Source: Actinomycetaceae bacterium MB13-C1-2 (GTDB lineage: Bacteria; Actinomycetota; Actinomycetes; Actinomycetales; Actinomycetaceae). Taken from it: a DNA stretch of 64,000 nt. The DNA is taken from assembly GCA_035621235.1 (NCBI GenBank), contig CP141731.1, positions 124,001-188,000 on the forward strand, read 5' to 3'. The notes beneath the pieces are model-generated. The model did not search any database and was not told the origin of the DNA. It saw nothing but the letters and a program-made list of their open reading frames with translations. Position 1 is the first letter of the stretch, and each line of letters opens with the position of its first letter. Both the position numbers and the translations under genes were made by a program. Of this stretch, positions 1 through 9,231 are shown piece by piece.

Positions 1-865
1 TCGAGAGGGAATCGGCCATGTCATTGAAGGCGCGCCCGAGCATCGCCATCTCGTCTCGTCCCTTTTCATTGACTCGACTATCCAAATCGCCGTCGGCGAG
101 ACGTTCGGCTGCTACGGCGGCATGGCGCACCGGTCGAAGCATCCGGTAGACAAGGTAGAAGGTCAACAGGCTCATGATGATCAAAATGGGGACAGCTCCC
201 CACATCAACACGTTGATCACCAAGTCCACCGTCTTTTGTTCATTGGCCAGCGAGTACAAAATGTAGACTTCGGATTCGCCTGCTAAAGGAAGATCAATGA
301 GCGTTCCCGCAAGAATCGCGGGCTCTGTCCGATCATCAGCTTCGAGTGGAACAGACTGCCAAGCTCCCTCGTCGTGAACAAGAACTTTACGCAGGCCGGA
401 CTGTGCAGCTAGTTCCTCGACGGTGCTGGACCCGAGGGCATTTATTCGAACTGCGGAGGCGTCCCTTTGAGTCGGGGTAAGGTACACCCCCACCGCCCCC
501 GCACCCCGGGCAGATTCGAGCATCGAATTTAGTATCTGTGCTGCCGACTCCTGAACTTGATCCGGGGTTGCGGCCACCGACTGGTTCAGGCTCCCCTGTG
601 CTGCAGAAAAGCGGAAAGAGGCGTCCTCTAGTATCGCGTCACGCCGTTGCTCAAACAGACCGGTACGAAGCTGGGTCGCCACCCAGAATGTGAACAGGGC
701 GAGCACAATGGTCAAGAAAGCCGCCAACGTTGCCGCAATTCGCGTAGAGAGCGAACCAGCGAGCCAGCTGGGCGTCTCAAGCCGAGCAACCCTGCCGTCA
801 GTGGCGGAGTCAGACTCGTGGGCGGTGCCCTCCGGGTTTCCGCTTGCAGGCGGGGTTTGATTCAA
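1..865 (-). CDS. mtrB: MtrB sensor histidine kinase, N-terminal part (cut by left edge)
   Basis: This is the membrane sensor kinase of the MtrAB system, which controls cell-wall hydrolases and division genes in actinobacteria. About 288 residues are visible. They comprise a soluble N-terminal tail, a first membrane segment (residues about 43-65, ending AALFTFW-like), an extracytoplasmic sensor region of about 150 residues, a second membrane segment (MWGAVPILIIMSLL), and a HAMP linker ending in GRAFNDMADSL at the edge. The HisKA and ATPase domains lie beyond the window. The start is taken as TTG at 865, which overlaps the mtrA stop as TTGA; this is the only start that keeps the tail in frame right behind mtrA. 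Translational coupling to mtrA is therefore likely. lpqB would be expected next, outside the window. Identification rests on mtrA adjacency plus architecture. Confidence 0.88.
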   Translation of the reverse strand, partial: MNQTPPASGNPEGTAHESDSATDGRVARLETPSWLAGSLSTRIAATLAAFLTIVLALFTFWVATQLRTGLFEQRRDAILEDASFRFSAAQGSLNQSVAATPDQVQESAAQILNSMLESARGAGAVGVYLTPTQRDASAVRINALGSSTVEELAAQSGLRKVLVHDEGAWQSVPLEADDRTEPAILAGTLIDLPLAGESEVYILYSLANEQKTVDLVINVLMWGAVPILIIMSLLTFYLVYRMLRPVRHAAVAAERLADGDLDSRVNEKGRDEMAMLGRAFNDMADSLS

Positions 866-1542
866 GAGCCTGTGCCAGCGCGATAACCAACGCCGCGCAC
901 AGTGATTATCAGCGAGGGGTTCTCGGGATCGCGCTCAATCTTGGAGCGCAAACGTTGGACGTGGACATTGACCAGGCGGGTATCCGCGGCGTGTCGATAC
1001 CCCCAGACCTGTTCTAGTAGTTCCTCGCGACTGAAAACCCGCCAGGGTGCTTTGGCGAGGGCAACAAGAAGATCAAACTCAAGTGGGGTTAGGGAGACTT
1101 GCTCTCCGGCCCTGGTCACGTCATGTCCGGACACGTCAATCTGTAGATCGCCGAGCTGTAGCTGTTCTTCCTCTGTGTCCTGCTCGCCACGGAGCCTGGC
1201 CCGGACTCTCGCGACCAACTCTTTGGGCTTAAACGGCTTCGGCACATAGTCATCGGCCCCGGCCTCCAAGCCCTTGACCACGTCTTCCGTGTCAGAGCGA
1301 GCGGTGAGCATGACGATGGGCACATTGGATACCCGGCGAATGGCATCACATATCTGAAACCCGTTCTTTCCAGGCAACATAACGTCAAGCAGGACCAGGT
1401 TGGGCTCATGCCGCTGGAACGCAGCGAACGCTTGGTCACCGTCGTAGCAATCCACGACCTCGTAACCCTCAGCGCGCAAGACAATGCCGATCATCTCCGC
1501 CAGAGCGGCATCATCATCGACTACCAGAATTTTCGAAGGCAT
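862..1542 (-). CDS. mtrA: MtrA response regulator
   Basis: OmpR/PhoB-family response regulator of 226 residues that receives phosphate from MtrB and binds DNA. The receiver domain (residues 1-120) shows the acidic pocket VVDDD at 7-11, the phospho-acceptor Asp53 in LLDVMLPG and the conserved Lys in YVPKPFKPKEL. The C-terminal winged helix ends VRGVGYRAGTGS. The open frame runs upstream to 1773, but the family N-terminus matches MPSKILVVDD, so ATG at 1542 is chosen. The gene is cotranscribed with mtrB (4-bp TTGA overlap) and is divergent from the membrane protein starting at 1690. MtrA is essential in mycobacteria and regulates amidase/NlpC-type hydrolases in several actinobacteria, which is relevant to the two amidase genes later in this window. 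Confidence 0.96.
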   Translation of the reverse strand: MPSKILVVDDDAALAEMIGIVLRAEGYEVVDCYDGDQAFAAFQRHEPNLVLLDVMLPGKNGFQICDAIRRVSNVPIVMLTARSDTEDVVKGLEAGADDYVPKPFKPKELVARVRARLRGEQDTEEEQLQLGDLQIDVSGHDVTRAGEQVSLTPLEFDLLVALAKAPWRVFSREELLEQVWGYRHAADTRLVNVHVQRLRSKIERDPENPSLIITVRGVGYRAGTGS

Positions 1543-1689
1543 AAACCGATGGTGCCATGAACGGGGAAACCTGTCACGTACAACCCGCATTTCGCGCCAT
1601 CGTCTACACCCGCCCGTATCACCTCCAGGCACAGACACGCCACTTTGCCGCATCTGGTGCGAAAGCGCTGTAGGACTCACAATGGTTTC

Positions 1690-2775
1690 ATGAGCAATCA
1701 GAATGGAAGCTGGGAATGGCCCGCTGACTACCCTCCCCAAAACTATGGTTCGGCGCAAGGAAGCTGGGATCAAGGACCCTACTCTACCGGCCCGAAGCCG
1801 CCCGTGGTGCCATTTCGCCCCATCAGCATCGGCGACCTCTTCGAAGGAACCTTTGCGGCTATTCGCTCAAATCCCAAGGTCATGTTCACGTTCTCACTTG
1901 TGACCATGGCCATAGTCGGTACCATTGCCGGAATTGCGAACGCGTTTGTCTTTGAAAACCTTCCAGACTGGGCGGACGGCTTCGACCCCACGGTCTTGGA
2001 CCCGGGCTCCTCCCCGATGATGACTTTGCCGACACTGTCGTTACAGTTGGTCATTTCCGTGTTGCAAGCAGCAGCCGCGATGTTGATTACGGGAATGCTT
2101 GTCCTATCTGTCACCAACGCTGTCGTCGGACTGAACAACGATATGACAAAGACCTGGGGACAGTTACGGCCCCGCTTTTGGAATCTCGTCGGTACGACGC
2201 TACTGGTCGGACTGATCATCGGTGGCATCGCCGTGATCGGAGTTATCGGCATAACTTTGCTAATTGTTGCGATCTCAAGTGCGATCGGTGACCCGGGTCT
2301 TTTCCTCGGGATTACTGCCCTCTTGATGATTCCAGTCTTCATTGCCGTAATCATCTGGTTGTCAATCCGGCTCTACTTTGCCACCATGTGTGCGGTCGTG
2401 GAAGATGTTTCTCCCACCCGGGCCCTCGCCCGATCATGGAACCTAACAAAGGGGTCATTCTGGCGGATTCTCGGTCGAGTCACGCTGATGATCCTGGTTG
2501 TCGGGGCAGCCTCATCGATCCTCAGCGGAGCGATCACCGCCGTTGTCATCGGTCTGTTAAGTTTCCTCGACGCATCCTGGATTATCGGGTTGGTCTCGAC
2601 GTTGCTCGGCGCCCTGGTCTCGGGCTTGGTTCAGCCGGTCACCGCAGCCTTCAGCTCACTCATGTACGTCGATGAGCGGGTCAGGAAAGAGGGTCTGGCC
2701 CCGCGTCTGCAAGCGGCCCTCGACGCGAATAGGCAGGATCAGGCACAGCAGGAGGCTCAGCTTCCCCCTCTATGA
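1690..2775 (+). CDS. Multi-pass membrane protein, GPDPase-membrane-domain type
   Basis: A 361-residue integral membrane protein of unknown function. The first 50 residues are a Trp/Tyr/Pro/Gly/Gln-rich cytoplasmic tail, followed by RPISIGDLFEGTF, a motif typical of actinobacterial proteins carrying the membrane domain named after glycerophosphodiester phosphodiesterases. About six hydrophobic segments follow, with no catalytic phosphodiesterase domain. ATG at 1690 is preferred over an in-frame ATG at 1645 because the low-complexity tail begins there; no clear ribosome site is seen at either. The last 95 bases overlap the 3' end of the convergent DUF3499 gene. Family members are often found near mtrA. 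The function is not known and none should be inferred from the domain name. Confidence 0.8.
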   Translation: MSNQNGSWEWPADYPPQNYGSAQGSWDQGPYSTGPKPPVVPFRPISIGDLFEGTFAAIRSNPKVMFTFSLVTMAIVGTIAGIANAFVFENLPDWADGFDPTVLDPGSSPMMTLPTLSLQLVISVLQAAAAMLITGMLVLSVTNAVVGLNNDMTKTWGQLRPRFWNLVGTTLLVGLIIGGIAVIGVIGITLLIVAISSAIGDPGLFLGITALLMIPVFIAVIIWLSIRLYFATMCAVVEDVSPTRALARSWNLTKGSFWRILGRVTLMILVVGAASSILSGAITAVVIGLLSFLDASWIIGLVSTLLGALVSGLVQPVTAAFSSLMYVDERVRKEGLAPRLQAALDANRQDQAQQEAQLPPL

Positions 2776-3151
2776 CCGTGAAGTGCTCCCGTTGACGCAG
2801 AGGTGCATATTTGTCCTCCGGGGAACCTAGAGTGCGATACGGACCCGAGGACAGACGTTCCGAGTCTAGTTCTTCTGTGCCCGCTCCGTTTCCTGCGACT
2901 TCACGAACGACCTCAACCAGTGCGAGAAGGTCATCAGCGGACGGTGGGGCTGGCTCGAATTTTGATTGAAGCCTTATGACTTCCCAGCCGCGCGGAACAG
3001 TTAGTCCCTCCGCATGCACTTCACAGAAGTCGAAAGAATGTGGTTCGGGCGAGGTGGCGATGGGCCCTAGGACGACCGTTGAATTAGCGTAGTCGTAGGT
3101 CAGGGTCGCAACGGCTTGACCGCGGCACCCCGGCTTTGAGCACTGTCGCAC
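2681..3151 (-). CDS. DUF3499 family protein
   Basis: A 156-residue protein of the actinobacteria-specific DUF3499 family (Rv3258c type), function unknown. The N-terminus carries CSKPGC, then AVATLTYDY, a strongly conserved HSFDFCEVHAEGL segment and TVPRGWEV. The CxxxxC and CxxH pairs could bind a metal. GTG at 3151 is chosen because family members begin right before the first Cys pair and AGAGG lies upstream; an in-frame ATG at 3187 has no ribosome site. The C-terminal third is acidic and poorly conserved, and its 3' end overlaps the upstream convergent membrane-protein gene by 95 bases. In mycobacteria the same family sits between a zincin-like protein and manB, next to whiB2, and a similar gene neighbourhood is kept here. 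Confidence 0.9.
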   Translation of the reverse strand: MRQCSKPGCRGQAVATLTYDYANSTVVLGPIATSPEPHSFDFCEVHAEGLTVPRGWEVIRLQSKFEPAPPSADDLLALVEVVREVAGNGAGTEELDSERLSSGPYRTLGSPEDKYAPLRQREHFTVIEGEAEPPAVPDPAYSRRGPLADAGPDPLS

Positions 3152-3319
3152 TGCGCACCGCCTCTTCCATCCGTTTCTAAACCCCATTAATGCTACCCGG
3201 GTCTTGGTAGATTCCTCCGACGTCCTACCGAGTGGCGCGCCAACTTGGTAATCCCGGCCGAGACCTTGGCTTCAAGTCTCAAGTCCCTACCTCGACCCGA
3301 TTCGCGGTACCGTTTGTGT

Positions 3320-3814
3320 ATGAGCACGACAGGGAGACACGCCAGGTACCGCGCCCCTGACCGCTTACGGATAGCCGCGCTCAAGGATGACAATTCACGC
3401 CTTGGGACGACCCCACCGCCGACCCGCTACCGTGATCGACGTGGCCGAGGGTTGCGGGGACCGCTCCTTCATCCGGCTCTTCCCGGCTGGCTGACCAGGC
3501 GGGAACAGTTTATTGAGCTAGTTCAACAGGTTATGGGCGAGTTCCGCGAGAAGGTACCCGAGGCCTGGACCATCGAGTTCGGAGTCGAAGAGGTTCCGCC
3601 ATCGGATCCGGCCGACTGGGAAGGGCACGAGACGACTCTGTCACGCTCATTCCCTCGTGATCGACGTAGAGGACTCAGGCCACGCGTTGTTCTTTACCGA
3701 TTGCCGATCATCCGATGTAACGCGTCGGATCAAGTGATCCCTGCGGTCTATTCGCTACTTGCGGCACGGACCGCGGAACTATTGGATATCTCGCCGGACG
3801 ATCTACTCAACTGA
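3320..3814 (+). CDS. Metallopeptidase-family (zincin-like) protein without HExxH
   Basis: A 164-residue cytosolic protein resembling the Rv3259-type metallopeptidase family (DUF1025/zincin-1 fold). Recognisable parts are RGPLLHPALPGW, the FGVEEVPPSDPADW block, and the C-terminal RVVLYRLPI followed by a helix ending ELLDISPDDLL. The HExxH zinc signature of the peptidase is absent: the helix that should contain it reads SLLAARTAELL. This is also my recollection of the actinobacterial branch, so proteolytic activity is doubtful. ATG at 3320 is chosen because the basic N-terminus (MSTTGRHARYRAP) starts there; the open frame reaches 3245. It is divergent from the DUF3499 gene and convergent with the DUF5719 gene, with a 6-base gap. 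Confidence 0.78.
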   Translation: MSTTGRHARYRAPDRLRIAALKDDNSRLGTTPPPTRYRDRRGRGLRGPLLHPALPGWLTRREQFIELVQQVMGEFREKVPEAWTIEFGVEEVPPSDPADWEGHETTLSRSFPRDRRRGLRPRVVLYRLPIIRCNASDQVIPAVYSLLAARTAELLDISPDDLLN

Positions 3815-3820
3815 CCGAGT

Positions 3821-5269
3821 TCATCCATGAGATGGGAAGACATCCACTTGGCGATTGACCGTATTCGCCACGTCCTGGCGTAGGTCCATTGCGGACGTGA
3901 GATTTCCGGCCGGCGCCTCTACAGTGACCCGCAGTGCTGCGAATATCGGCGAGCTTGAGGTAAGTGACGCAGCGGTTTCCGATCCGATCTTCGAGAGATC
4001 AACGGACTGCGTGGACTCAGCCGGTACTTCAATCTCAGATTCGCCGAGGGTCACGATCACAGTTTGGCTTCCAACGTTTGCCAAGACGAGCTCTCCCCGG
4101 ATGTTTACCAAACCAAGTTTCTCAGTCAATGCGCCGAGTGCCGACTGTGTCGGAAACATGGCGCTATCCAACGAGTCGGCAGACGAAAGTAGGTTGCGAA
4201 TCCCCACGTTGAGGTCGGGAGAAGCTGCAAATACGCCCCCATCGCTCTGCTCCAACACCGAAGAGACAATCGGAACGTTGGAAGTAACTTTCAGAGCCCT
4301 TGTACCCGCGGGCAGTCCGGCCAGATCAACGTCAAAAACCCCCATCGCTTCAACCTCGAGGTCTTCGGTTCCACCCAGGATGACCGGCCCGTCCTCCCCG
4401 TACGCCGTGATCTCGATCGATCCTGGTTCCGTACCCGCGTTCGCGACACGCAGAGTCTTAGCACTCTGAGTATCTAGGCCGACAAGGACTGACTCGGTCG
4501 CCGGAACGACCCCGGGGACTCGGGAGAGGCCAAGTGGCAACTCCCCGTCTAGCCGCGAGGTCTGAAGCCATGAAGCCACGCCCATCCCGTCAGCCTGCAC
4601 TCGAACGGCGATCCGACTTTCCCCGGACGCCCAGACTGCGGGGAGGACGGAGACCGTAGACCCTGCTGCAACCGTAATGGTCGCGGGCTGATCCAGAGCG
4701 GGTCCAATTGCGGTCATCACTTGAACCTGTACCTCGACAGACTTGATCCCCGGATTGCTCAGAACAAGTACCGTGTCGTCGCCGATTTCCGTCGCGCCAG
4801 CACTCAAGACAACATCTCGGCTGGGAATGGCACAGGACTCGAGAATGAAACTGGCCAAATCGCCCTGGGGCTCCGCCGAAAGTGTCGCAGCAGCATATGA
4901 GTCACTCTGGAGGTCCTGCGCCGGCACCTTCAGAGCGGATCCTCCGCCCTGCAACGGCTCGGCGGTGATACCTGCGGTCTCCCAGAGCTGCGGTTCACTC
5001 TCGCGCGGCTGCGCAGTGGCAGGGTCAATTATCCCGGGAGGGCAAGCGAGCACGAGCTCACCCTGTTCAAGCGCCACATCAACCAGTCGTCCTAGTGTCT
5101 CCGCTTCGGTAGGACTTCCACCGGTAGCCGTGTCCGAAGCTCTCAGCTTAAGTAGAGTAACGCCGCCGAGTCCGCCAATCAGCAGGATGAATATGAGGAT
5201 GCCTGCAACCATCCTTGCCGGGTAGCTGCGCCGAATTCCACCGGGTCCGCGCGCATGGTCGCTACTCAT
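3821..5269 (-). CDS. DUF5719 family membrane-anchored secreted protein
   Basis: A 482-residue protein with one membrane segment (residues about 19-40, VAGILIFILLIGGLGGV) and a large extracytoplasmic region made of repeated beta-rich modules (for example VLVLSNPGIKSVEVQVQV and LVLANVGSQTVIVTL). This matches DUF5719, found in actinobacteria directly downstream of a giant membrane glycosyltransferase, as here. The function is unknown; a role with that enzyme at the cell surface is an inference from constant linkage. ATG at 5269 is chosen; it overlaps the upstream stop in the 8-base string ATGAGTAG, suggesting translational coupling. An earlier in-frame start at 5284 would add only five residues. 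No catalytic motif is visible. Confidence 0.85.
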   Translation of the reverse strand: MSSDHARGPGGIRRSYPARMVAGILIFILLIGGLGGVTLLKLRASDTATGGSPTEAETLGRLVDVALEQGELVLACPPGIIDPATAQPRESEPQLWETAGITAEPLQGGGSALKVPAQDLQSDSYAAATLSAEPQGDLASFILESCAIPSRDVVLSAGATEIGDDTVLVLSNPGIKSVEVQVQVMTAIGPALDQPATITVAAGSTVSVLPAVWASGESRIAVRVQADGMGVASWLQTSRLDGELPLGLSRVPGVVPATESVLVGLDTQSAKTLRVANAGTEPGSIEITAYGEDGPVILGGTEDLEVEAMGVFDVDLAGLPAGTRALKVTSNVPIVSSVLEQSDGGVFAASPDLNVGIRNLLSSADSLDSAMFPTQSALGALTEKLGLVNIRGELVLANVGSQTVIVTLGESEIEVPAESTQSVDLSKIGSETAASLTSSSPIFAALRVTVEAPAGNLTSAMDLRQDVANTVNRQVDVFPSHG

Positions 5270-8200
5270 CGCCACCCGCCTCATCGGTTGTCGCCTCTAT
5301 TTCGTCCTCAGGACCGAGCTCCCCCATTGGTTCAAGGTTCGACTTAGTCTGTGCAGTCGCCATCGGAATGCGCTTCGCAGATCTGGCACGAAGAGGAATC
5401 GAACTGACGAGTAGTACCAGAGTCACAAAGGCGACGCCGCCGATCCACCAGGGCTGATATCGGGTCACGTACTCAATACTCAATTGACCGCTTCCCGCAG
5501 GAATCTCAAAGGCCTGGCGCCAGTCACCGCTGTCGACCTGCTTTAGTTCCACCCCATCAAAGGTTGCTCTCCAAGCCGGATCACGGGTCTCGGCCATTAC
5601 CAGGGTCCCGCTCTGATCCAGCTGAAGACTGGTATTCACTCGAACTGGGCCGGATGCGACTTCGATGGCGGTGCCATCGAGGAACTGAACCTTGATTCGA
5701 GCGGGAACCGACTGATTAGGGCGAACACGCCACATCGTTCCAGCCTCAACCGTTCCTATGCGTTCCATGCCCTCGGTTGCGTCGATGGTGTTAGTGATAT
5801 CAGCAACGTGGTCACTGTCTGAACGCAGAAGGACGATATCAACGGCGTGTTTCTCAAGGTCGGTCGCCGAGTCTCCACGAATCCCAGTAACCAGTGCCGC
5901 ACCGGCCTCGGCCAGTGACTCCTCGGACCCCAGTACGGCCAGATTATTCTCGCTGGAGGCAATGCCCGTCCAGCCGTGAATATCGGCGATCTGCGCTCCC
6001 GATCCTCGTAGCAGCATGAGCTGAAGAAGCGGGCCGTTGGTTGAGATCTCCAGAACCCGAGCTCGCCGCTCCCCCTCTTGGGCCTCTTTCGCGATCAGCG
6101 GGAATGCCTCACCGCGACTCGGAGAAATGGCGAATGAGGCGAGTTGGGAGCCGCCGTTTTGGTTGCCTGTCTGCGCCGGTCCGATAATGCCCACTACAAG
6201 TAGTCCAGCAATCGTCAAAGCAGCGCCGAGCGAGGGAATCCCCCCTATCAACCCACGTACAAGCGCGCCTCGGTCTGAGGACCTCTCACGTCGCAGACCC
6301 GGGGCCGACACTATCAATGGAGTGGAACTGGTCATCGCAGTACTCATAAGCGAGAGTGTGCCGGCCGCCATCAGGATCGGGGCAATGTAGGTTCCCCCGC
6401 TGCTCGCGGTGACCTGGGCGGCTCCCGACCAAAAAAGGACCACGCCCGCGAATGAGCAGACCGGAGTCCATCGAATCCCTCCGCGGTGAAGCAACGCATA
6501 CGCAAGCGAAACAACGGCCCAACCAAGCAGGAACAGTCCTGACGAAGCTGCGAAGATCATCCAAACGTTTGACCATCCGAAGGCAAACTCTGGGTTGTCG
6601 AACGCCGCAGGACTCAGTTCGTAGCCAGCCAGAAACTGCCACCAGGTGGAGAGTTCTGCACCGGAAGAAACCCCTCCGACCATCCAACCCACAAACTCGG
6701 TGGCGTTGAACGATGAGATATGAGCGGCCAGGGAAGGGAGAACCAGAACGATGGCCGGAATAACAACTACCAGAATGCCCCAGAACCGGGTGCTCACCTT
6801 CGACCGGGATTGATCGACCACCAGCGCTATCTCCGGAGAGAGCGACTCTCTGGCCAGCGAGGCCATTGAAGTTCCGAGCGTTGCAATCAAGATCGCGACC
6901 ACCAAGACGACCAGAATCATCACCGGAGCAACCGCGCCGATGAACAACGTCGCGAAACCGGCAATACCAAGCCACGCAAACCTGTCAGCCCTGGAGACCA
7001 AGACGACCTCGGAAACCGATCTGACTCGCCGGGCGATAGACGGCCCCAAACCTCGAAGTAGTCCAGTTGCGGCGACCGGGAGTAATAGCAGGGCGAGTAC
7101 AACCTGAAGATCGCCTCGCACCAGGGAAATTATTAGCGGTGGTGAGGCGGCCCATAGCAGAGCGCCCGCTAACCGGATCGGGATTGAGTGAGTCAGGGTC
7201 GAAGCAAAAAGCCAGCCGAAACAGACCGCAAGCGGCAATGCGAACAGAGGCAGAAGCGTCGCAAATGTAATTGGTTTGATGCCGATAAGTGCGAACGGTG
7301 CACTAAGCAGCGCAAAAGGCACCAAAACTGGGGTGGCGGGACCAGCGGCACCGTCACCAGAAATCTGCCAACCGCTGAGTGCCTGGTCCAAGAGCATGCC
7401 CCAAGATGTGGGAAGGTCGCCCCAAAGTCCGCCTTCTATTCCGCTCAAGTAAGGTCGCCAGATGAAGATCGAGGCAACCATCACCAGAAGCAGAGCCACA
7501 CCTAACGTAATGCCGGCCTTGAGACGGTGCTGATCCAGTGCGGCCAACGCACTCTGGTCCAGCACGGTCTGGCTAAGCCGTTCCTGACCCGAAACCCTCT
7601 TCCTCATCCTCCGAGCTCGACCGATGTCTGCGGGATTCGCCTCCAACTCCGCAACCGCACTTCGTGGCACCTTTGCAAGCGCTGCGATGTTACGTCGTCC
7701 ACGCATAACCGAACCAGACATGCCCACCAAACGTAAGTAAGCGTTGACCTCGGCCAGCGCCAACCTCGGTTGCCTGGTTAACAGCCGCCCAACCAAGCGA
7801 AGAACGGTGAGAATGGGCAGCCACAAGACCAAGAGCGGAAACGAAATGGCTGATACGGAAAGGCACCAGTTGTAAATCTGGGCGGTACGGCGGTCCTCAA
7901 ACGAATCATTTCCGCCACGCTCGCGTGTTCGAGCCGCCTGCTCGTGTAAAACCCGAGCGTGCGGCGCAACAGCGACGCGGTGACCGGCCAGACGGACACG
8001 CCGCCCAAACTCCAGCCCATCGCCGAAGGGTCCAAGTGCTGGATCCAGTCCGCCAACCTCGTCCCAGACCTGCTTACGAACTAGCATTCCAGCCGTTCCC
8101 ACGGCCAGCACATCCTGACGTGAGTCGTACTGTCCCTGGTCGATTTCGTCAACCTCGATGTCCTCAACGCGTCTACTACTGCCGGTGGCGCGAATGCCTA

Positions 8201-8678
8201 GTTCAAGGAGCCGAGTCGGATCGTCATAATCCAGTTGCTTCGGGCCGATTGCTGCGATGCTTCCGGAGGGGCGACCAGTCTTCAGCAGCCAGGCCAACGC
8301 TTCCGGCTCAGCGATCATGTCGTCGTGCAATAGCCAGATCCACCGAGCTCTCGACACCCCGGGGATTGCCTTTACATCAGGGTGACCTAGAGCGGCATCA
8401 ATCGCTTGTCCCAGGTTGGCGGCTGTCGGCGCGTGTACCTGCTCAATTAGCGCTTCAGCGTGGGGAAAGCTGAGCTTGGCCGGGGCCGTGTGACTGACGT
8501 GCACAAGAAGAATAACGCCGGGGAGAGCGGTCTGCGCGAGAACGGAATCGAGCGCCTTCAGACCCTTCTCGGTCGGAGTTCGCGGATTGTCCCTGTCGCC
8601 GCGAACAACAACGATCGCGACCACATCAGATGCGTCGGCGTCCAGAGCAGAGGTTCGCTTTGACGGTTGTTCAGGCAC
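5262..8678 (-). CDS. Giant membrane glycosyltransferase, GT2 domain plus multi-pass C-terminal region
   Basis: A 1138-residue protein. Residues about 15-260 form a GT2-type nucleotide-sugar-binding domain; WLLHDDMIAEPEAL carries the metal-binding acidic pair and EFGRRVRLAGHRV is the downstream acceptor-side motif. A membrane segment near 270 is followed, from about 390 to 840, by ten or more hydrophobic helices, then an extracytoplasmic beta-rich region and a last membrane helix near 1090. Such proteins always sit between whiB2 and DUF5719/DUF3499 in actinobacteria. The role is probably transfer of a sugar to a lipid-linked or cell-wall acceptor; substrate unknown. GTG at 8678 is the start, 21 bases after the whiB2 stop, so cotranscription with whiB2 is likely. 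Confidence 0.85.
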   Translation of the reverse strand: MPEQPSKRTSALDADASDVVAIVVVRGDRDNPRTPTEKGLKALDSVLAQTALPGVILLVHVSHTAPAKLSFPHAEALIEQVHAPTAANLGQAIDAALGHPDVKAIPGVSRARWIWLLHDDMIAEPEALAWLLKTGRPSGSIAAIGPKQLDYDDPTRLLELGIRATGSSRRVEDIEVDEIDQGQYDSRQDVLAVGTAGMLVRKQVWDEVGGLDPALGPFGDGLEFGRRVRLAGHRVAVAPHARVLHEQAARTRERGGNDSFEDRRTAQIYNWCLSVSAISFPLLVLWLPILTVLRLVGRLLTRQPRLALAEVNAYLRLVGMSGSVMRGRRNIAALAKVPRSAVAELEANPADIGRARRMRKRVSGQERLSQTVLDQSALAALDQHRLKAGITLGVALLLVMVASIFIWRPYLSGIEGGLWGDLPTSWGMLLDQALSGWQISGDGAAGPATPVLVPFALLSAPFALIGIKPITFATLLPLFALPLAVCFGWLFASTLTHSIPIRLAGALLWAASPPLIISLVRGDLQVVLALLLLPVAATGLLRGLGPSIARRVRSVSEVVLVSRADRFAWLGIAGFATLFIGAVAPVMILVVLVVAILIATLGTSMASLARESLSPEIALVVDQSRSKVSTRFWGILVVVIPAIVLVLPSLAAHISSFNATEFVGWMVGGVSSGAELSTWWQFLAGYELSPAAFDNPEFAFGWSNVWMIFAASSGLFLLGWAVVSLAYALLHRGGIRWTPVCSFAGVVLFWSGAAQVTASSGGTYIAPILMAAGTLSLMSTAMTSSTPLIVSAPGLRRERSSDRGALVRGLIGGIPSLGAALTIAGLLVVGIIGPAQTGNQNGGSQLASFAISPSRGEAFPLIAKEAQEGERRARVLEISTNGPLLQLMLLRGSGAQIADIHGWTGIASSENNLAVLGSEESLAEAGAALVTGIRGDSATDLEKHAVDIVLLRSDSDHVADITNTIDATEGMERIGTVEAGTMWRVRPNQSVPARIKVQFLDGTAIEVASGPVRVNTSLQLDQSGTLVMAETRDPAWRATFDGVELKQVDSGDWRQAFEIPAGSGQLSIEYVTRYQPWWIGGVAFVTLVLLVSSIPLRARSAKRIPMATAQTKSNLEPMGELGPEDEIEATTDEAGGDE

Positions 8679-8699
8679 AGGACCTCGGTTGAAGAAAAC

Positions 8700-8999
8700 C
8701 TAGGAGGCAGAACGACGTAGTCTCCGCCGTTCCCTTTCGGAAAGGCCGCCCCAGATTCCGAAACGCTCATCATTTGCTAGGGCGTAGTCGAGGCATGCGG
8801 CACGGACCTCGCACTCCGCGCAGATGCTCTTGGCCTCCCTGGTCGACCCACCCTTCTCCGGGAAGAAAGCCTCGGGGTCAGTCTGAGCGCAGAGAGCTTG
8901 GTGCTGCCAGGCAAGGGGGCCGTCAAATACGTCCAGTGCTGGACTCAATCCGGAGTCCGGGGTGAAGGCAATTTCACCCTCTCCGAATATGTTCCACAT
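8700..8999 (-). CDS. whiB2: WhiB2-type iron-sulfur transcriptional regulator
   Basis: A 99-residue WhiB-family protein. The four cluster-binding cysteines are Cys37, Cys60, Cys63 and Cys69 (C-x22-C-x2-C-x5-C). They are followed by FGIWGGLSERER, the family turn motif, and a basic C-terminus (RRRLRRS) that contacts DNA. The block DPEAFFPEKGGSTREAK is characteristic of the WhiB2/WhmD subgroup, which is needed for septation in mycobacteria and streptomycetes. Family members act by binding the principal sigma factor. The neighbourhood (giant GT2, DUF5719, DUF3499, zincin-like protein) is the usual WhiB2 context. ATG at 8999 is used; the first 30 residues are variable. It is divergent from the TIGR03089 gene across a 232-base gap that probably holds both promoters. 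Confidence 0.95.
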   Translation of the reverse strand: MWNIFGEGEIAFTPDSGLSPALDVFDGPLAWQHQALCAQTDPEAFFPEKGGSTREAKSICAECEVRAACLDYALANDERFGIWGGLSERERRRLRRSAS

Positions 9000-9231
9000 A
9001 CTGGCTCCAATACTGATGGGAAGTAGCTACCTACGCCTCGCTACGTCGCCCGGCATCCGTTTGACACCTAATTACACCCGTGTGATTCGACCTCTGTCAA
9101 GCCGATTCCAGAGACTTCGAGAATAATCCGCGTGTCGTTCCCGCGTGGCGCGAGTAATTCCAGGCATCCCGCAAATAGAATTGCCGATCGCTCATGAGGC
9201 TTTCCACATTCAGCACCGCTAGTCTGGGTAC

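Noticed and set aside
1779-2354. 191-codon minus-strand frame opposite the membrane protein at 1690
   Set aside because: The sense-strand frame has proper membrane helices and a family motif; the antisense frame is a by-product.
3855-4469. 204-codon plus-strand frame opposite the DUF5719 gene
   Set aside because: It is the antisense shadow of a well-supported membrane-anchored protein and has no recognisable motif.
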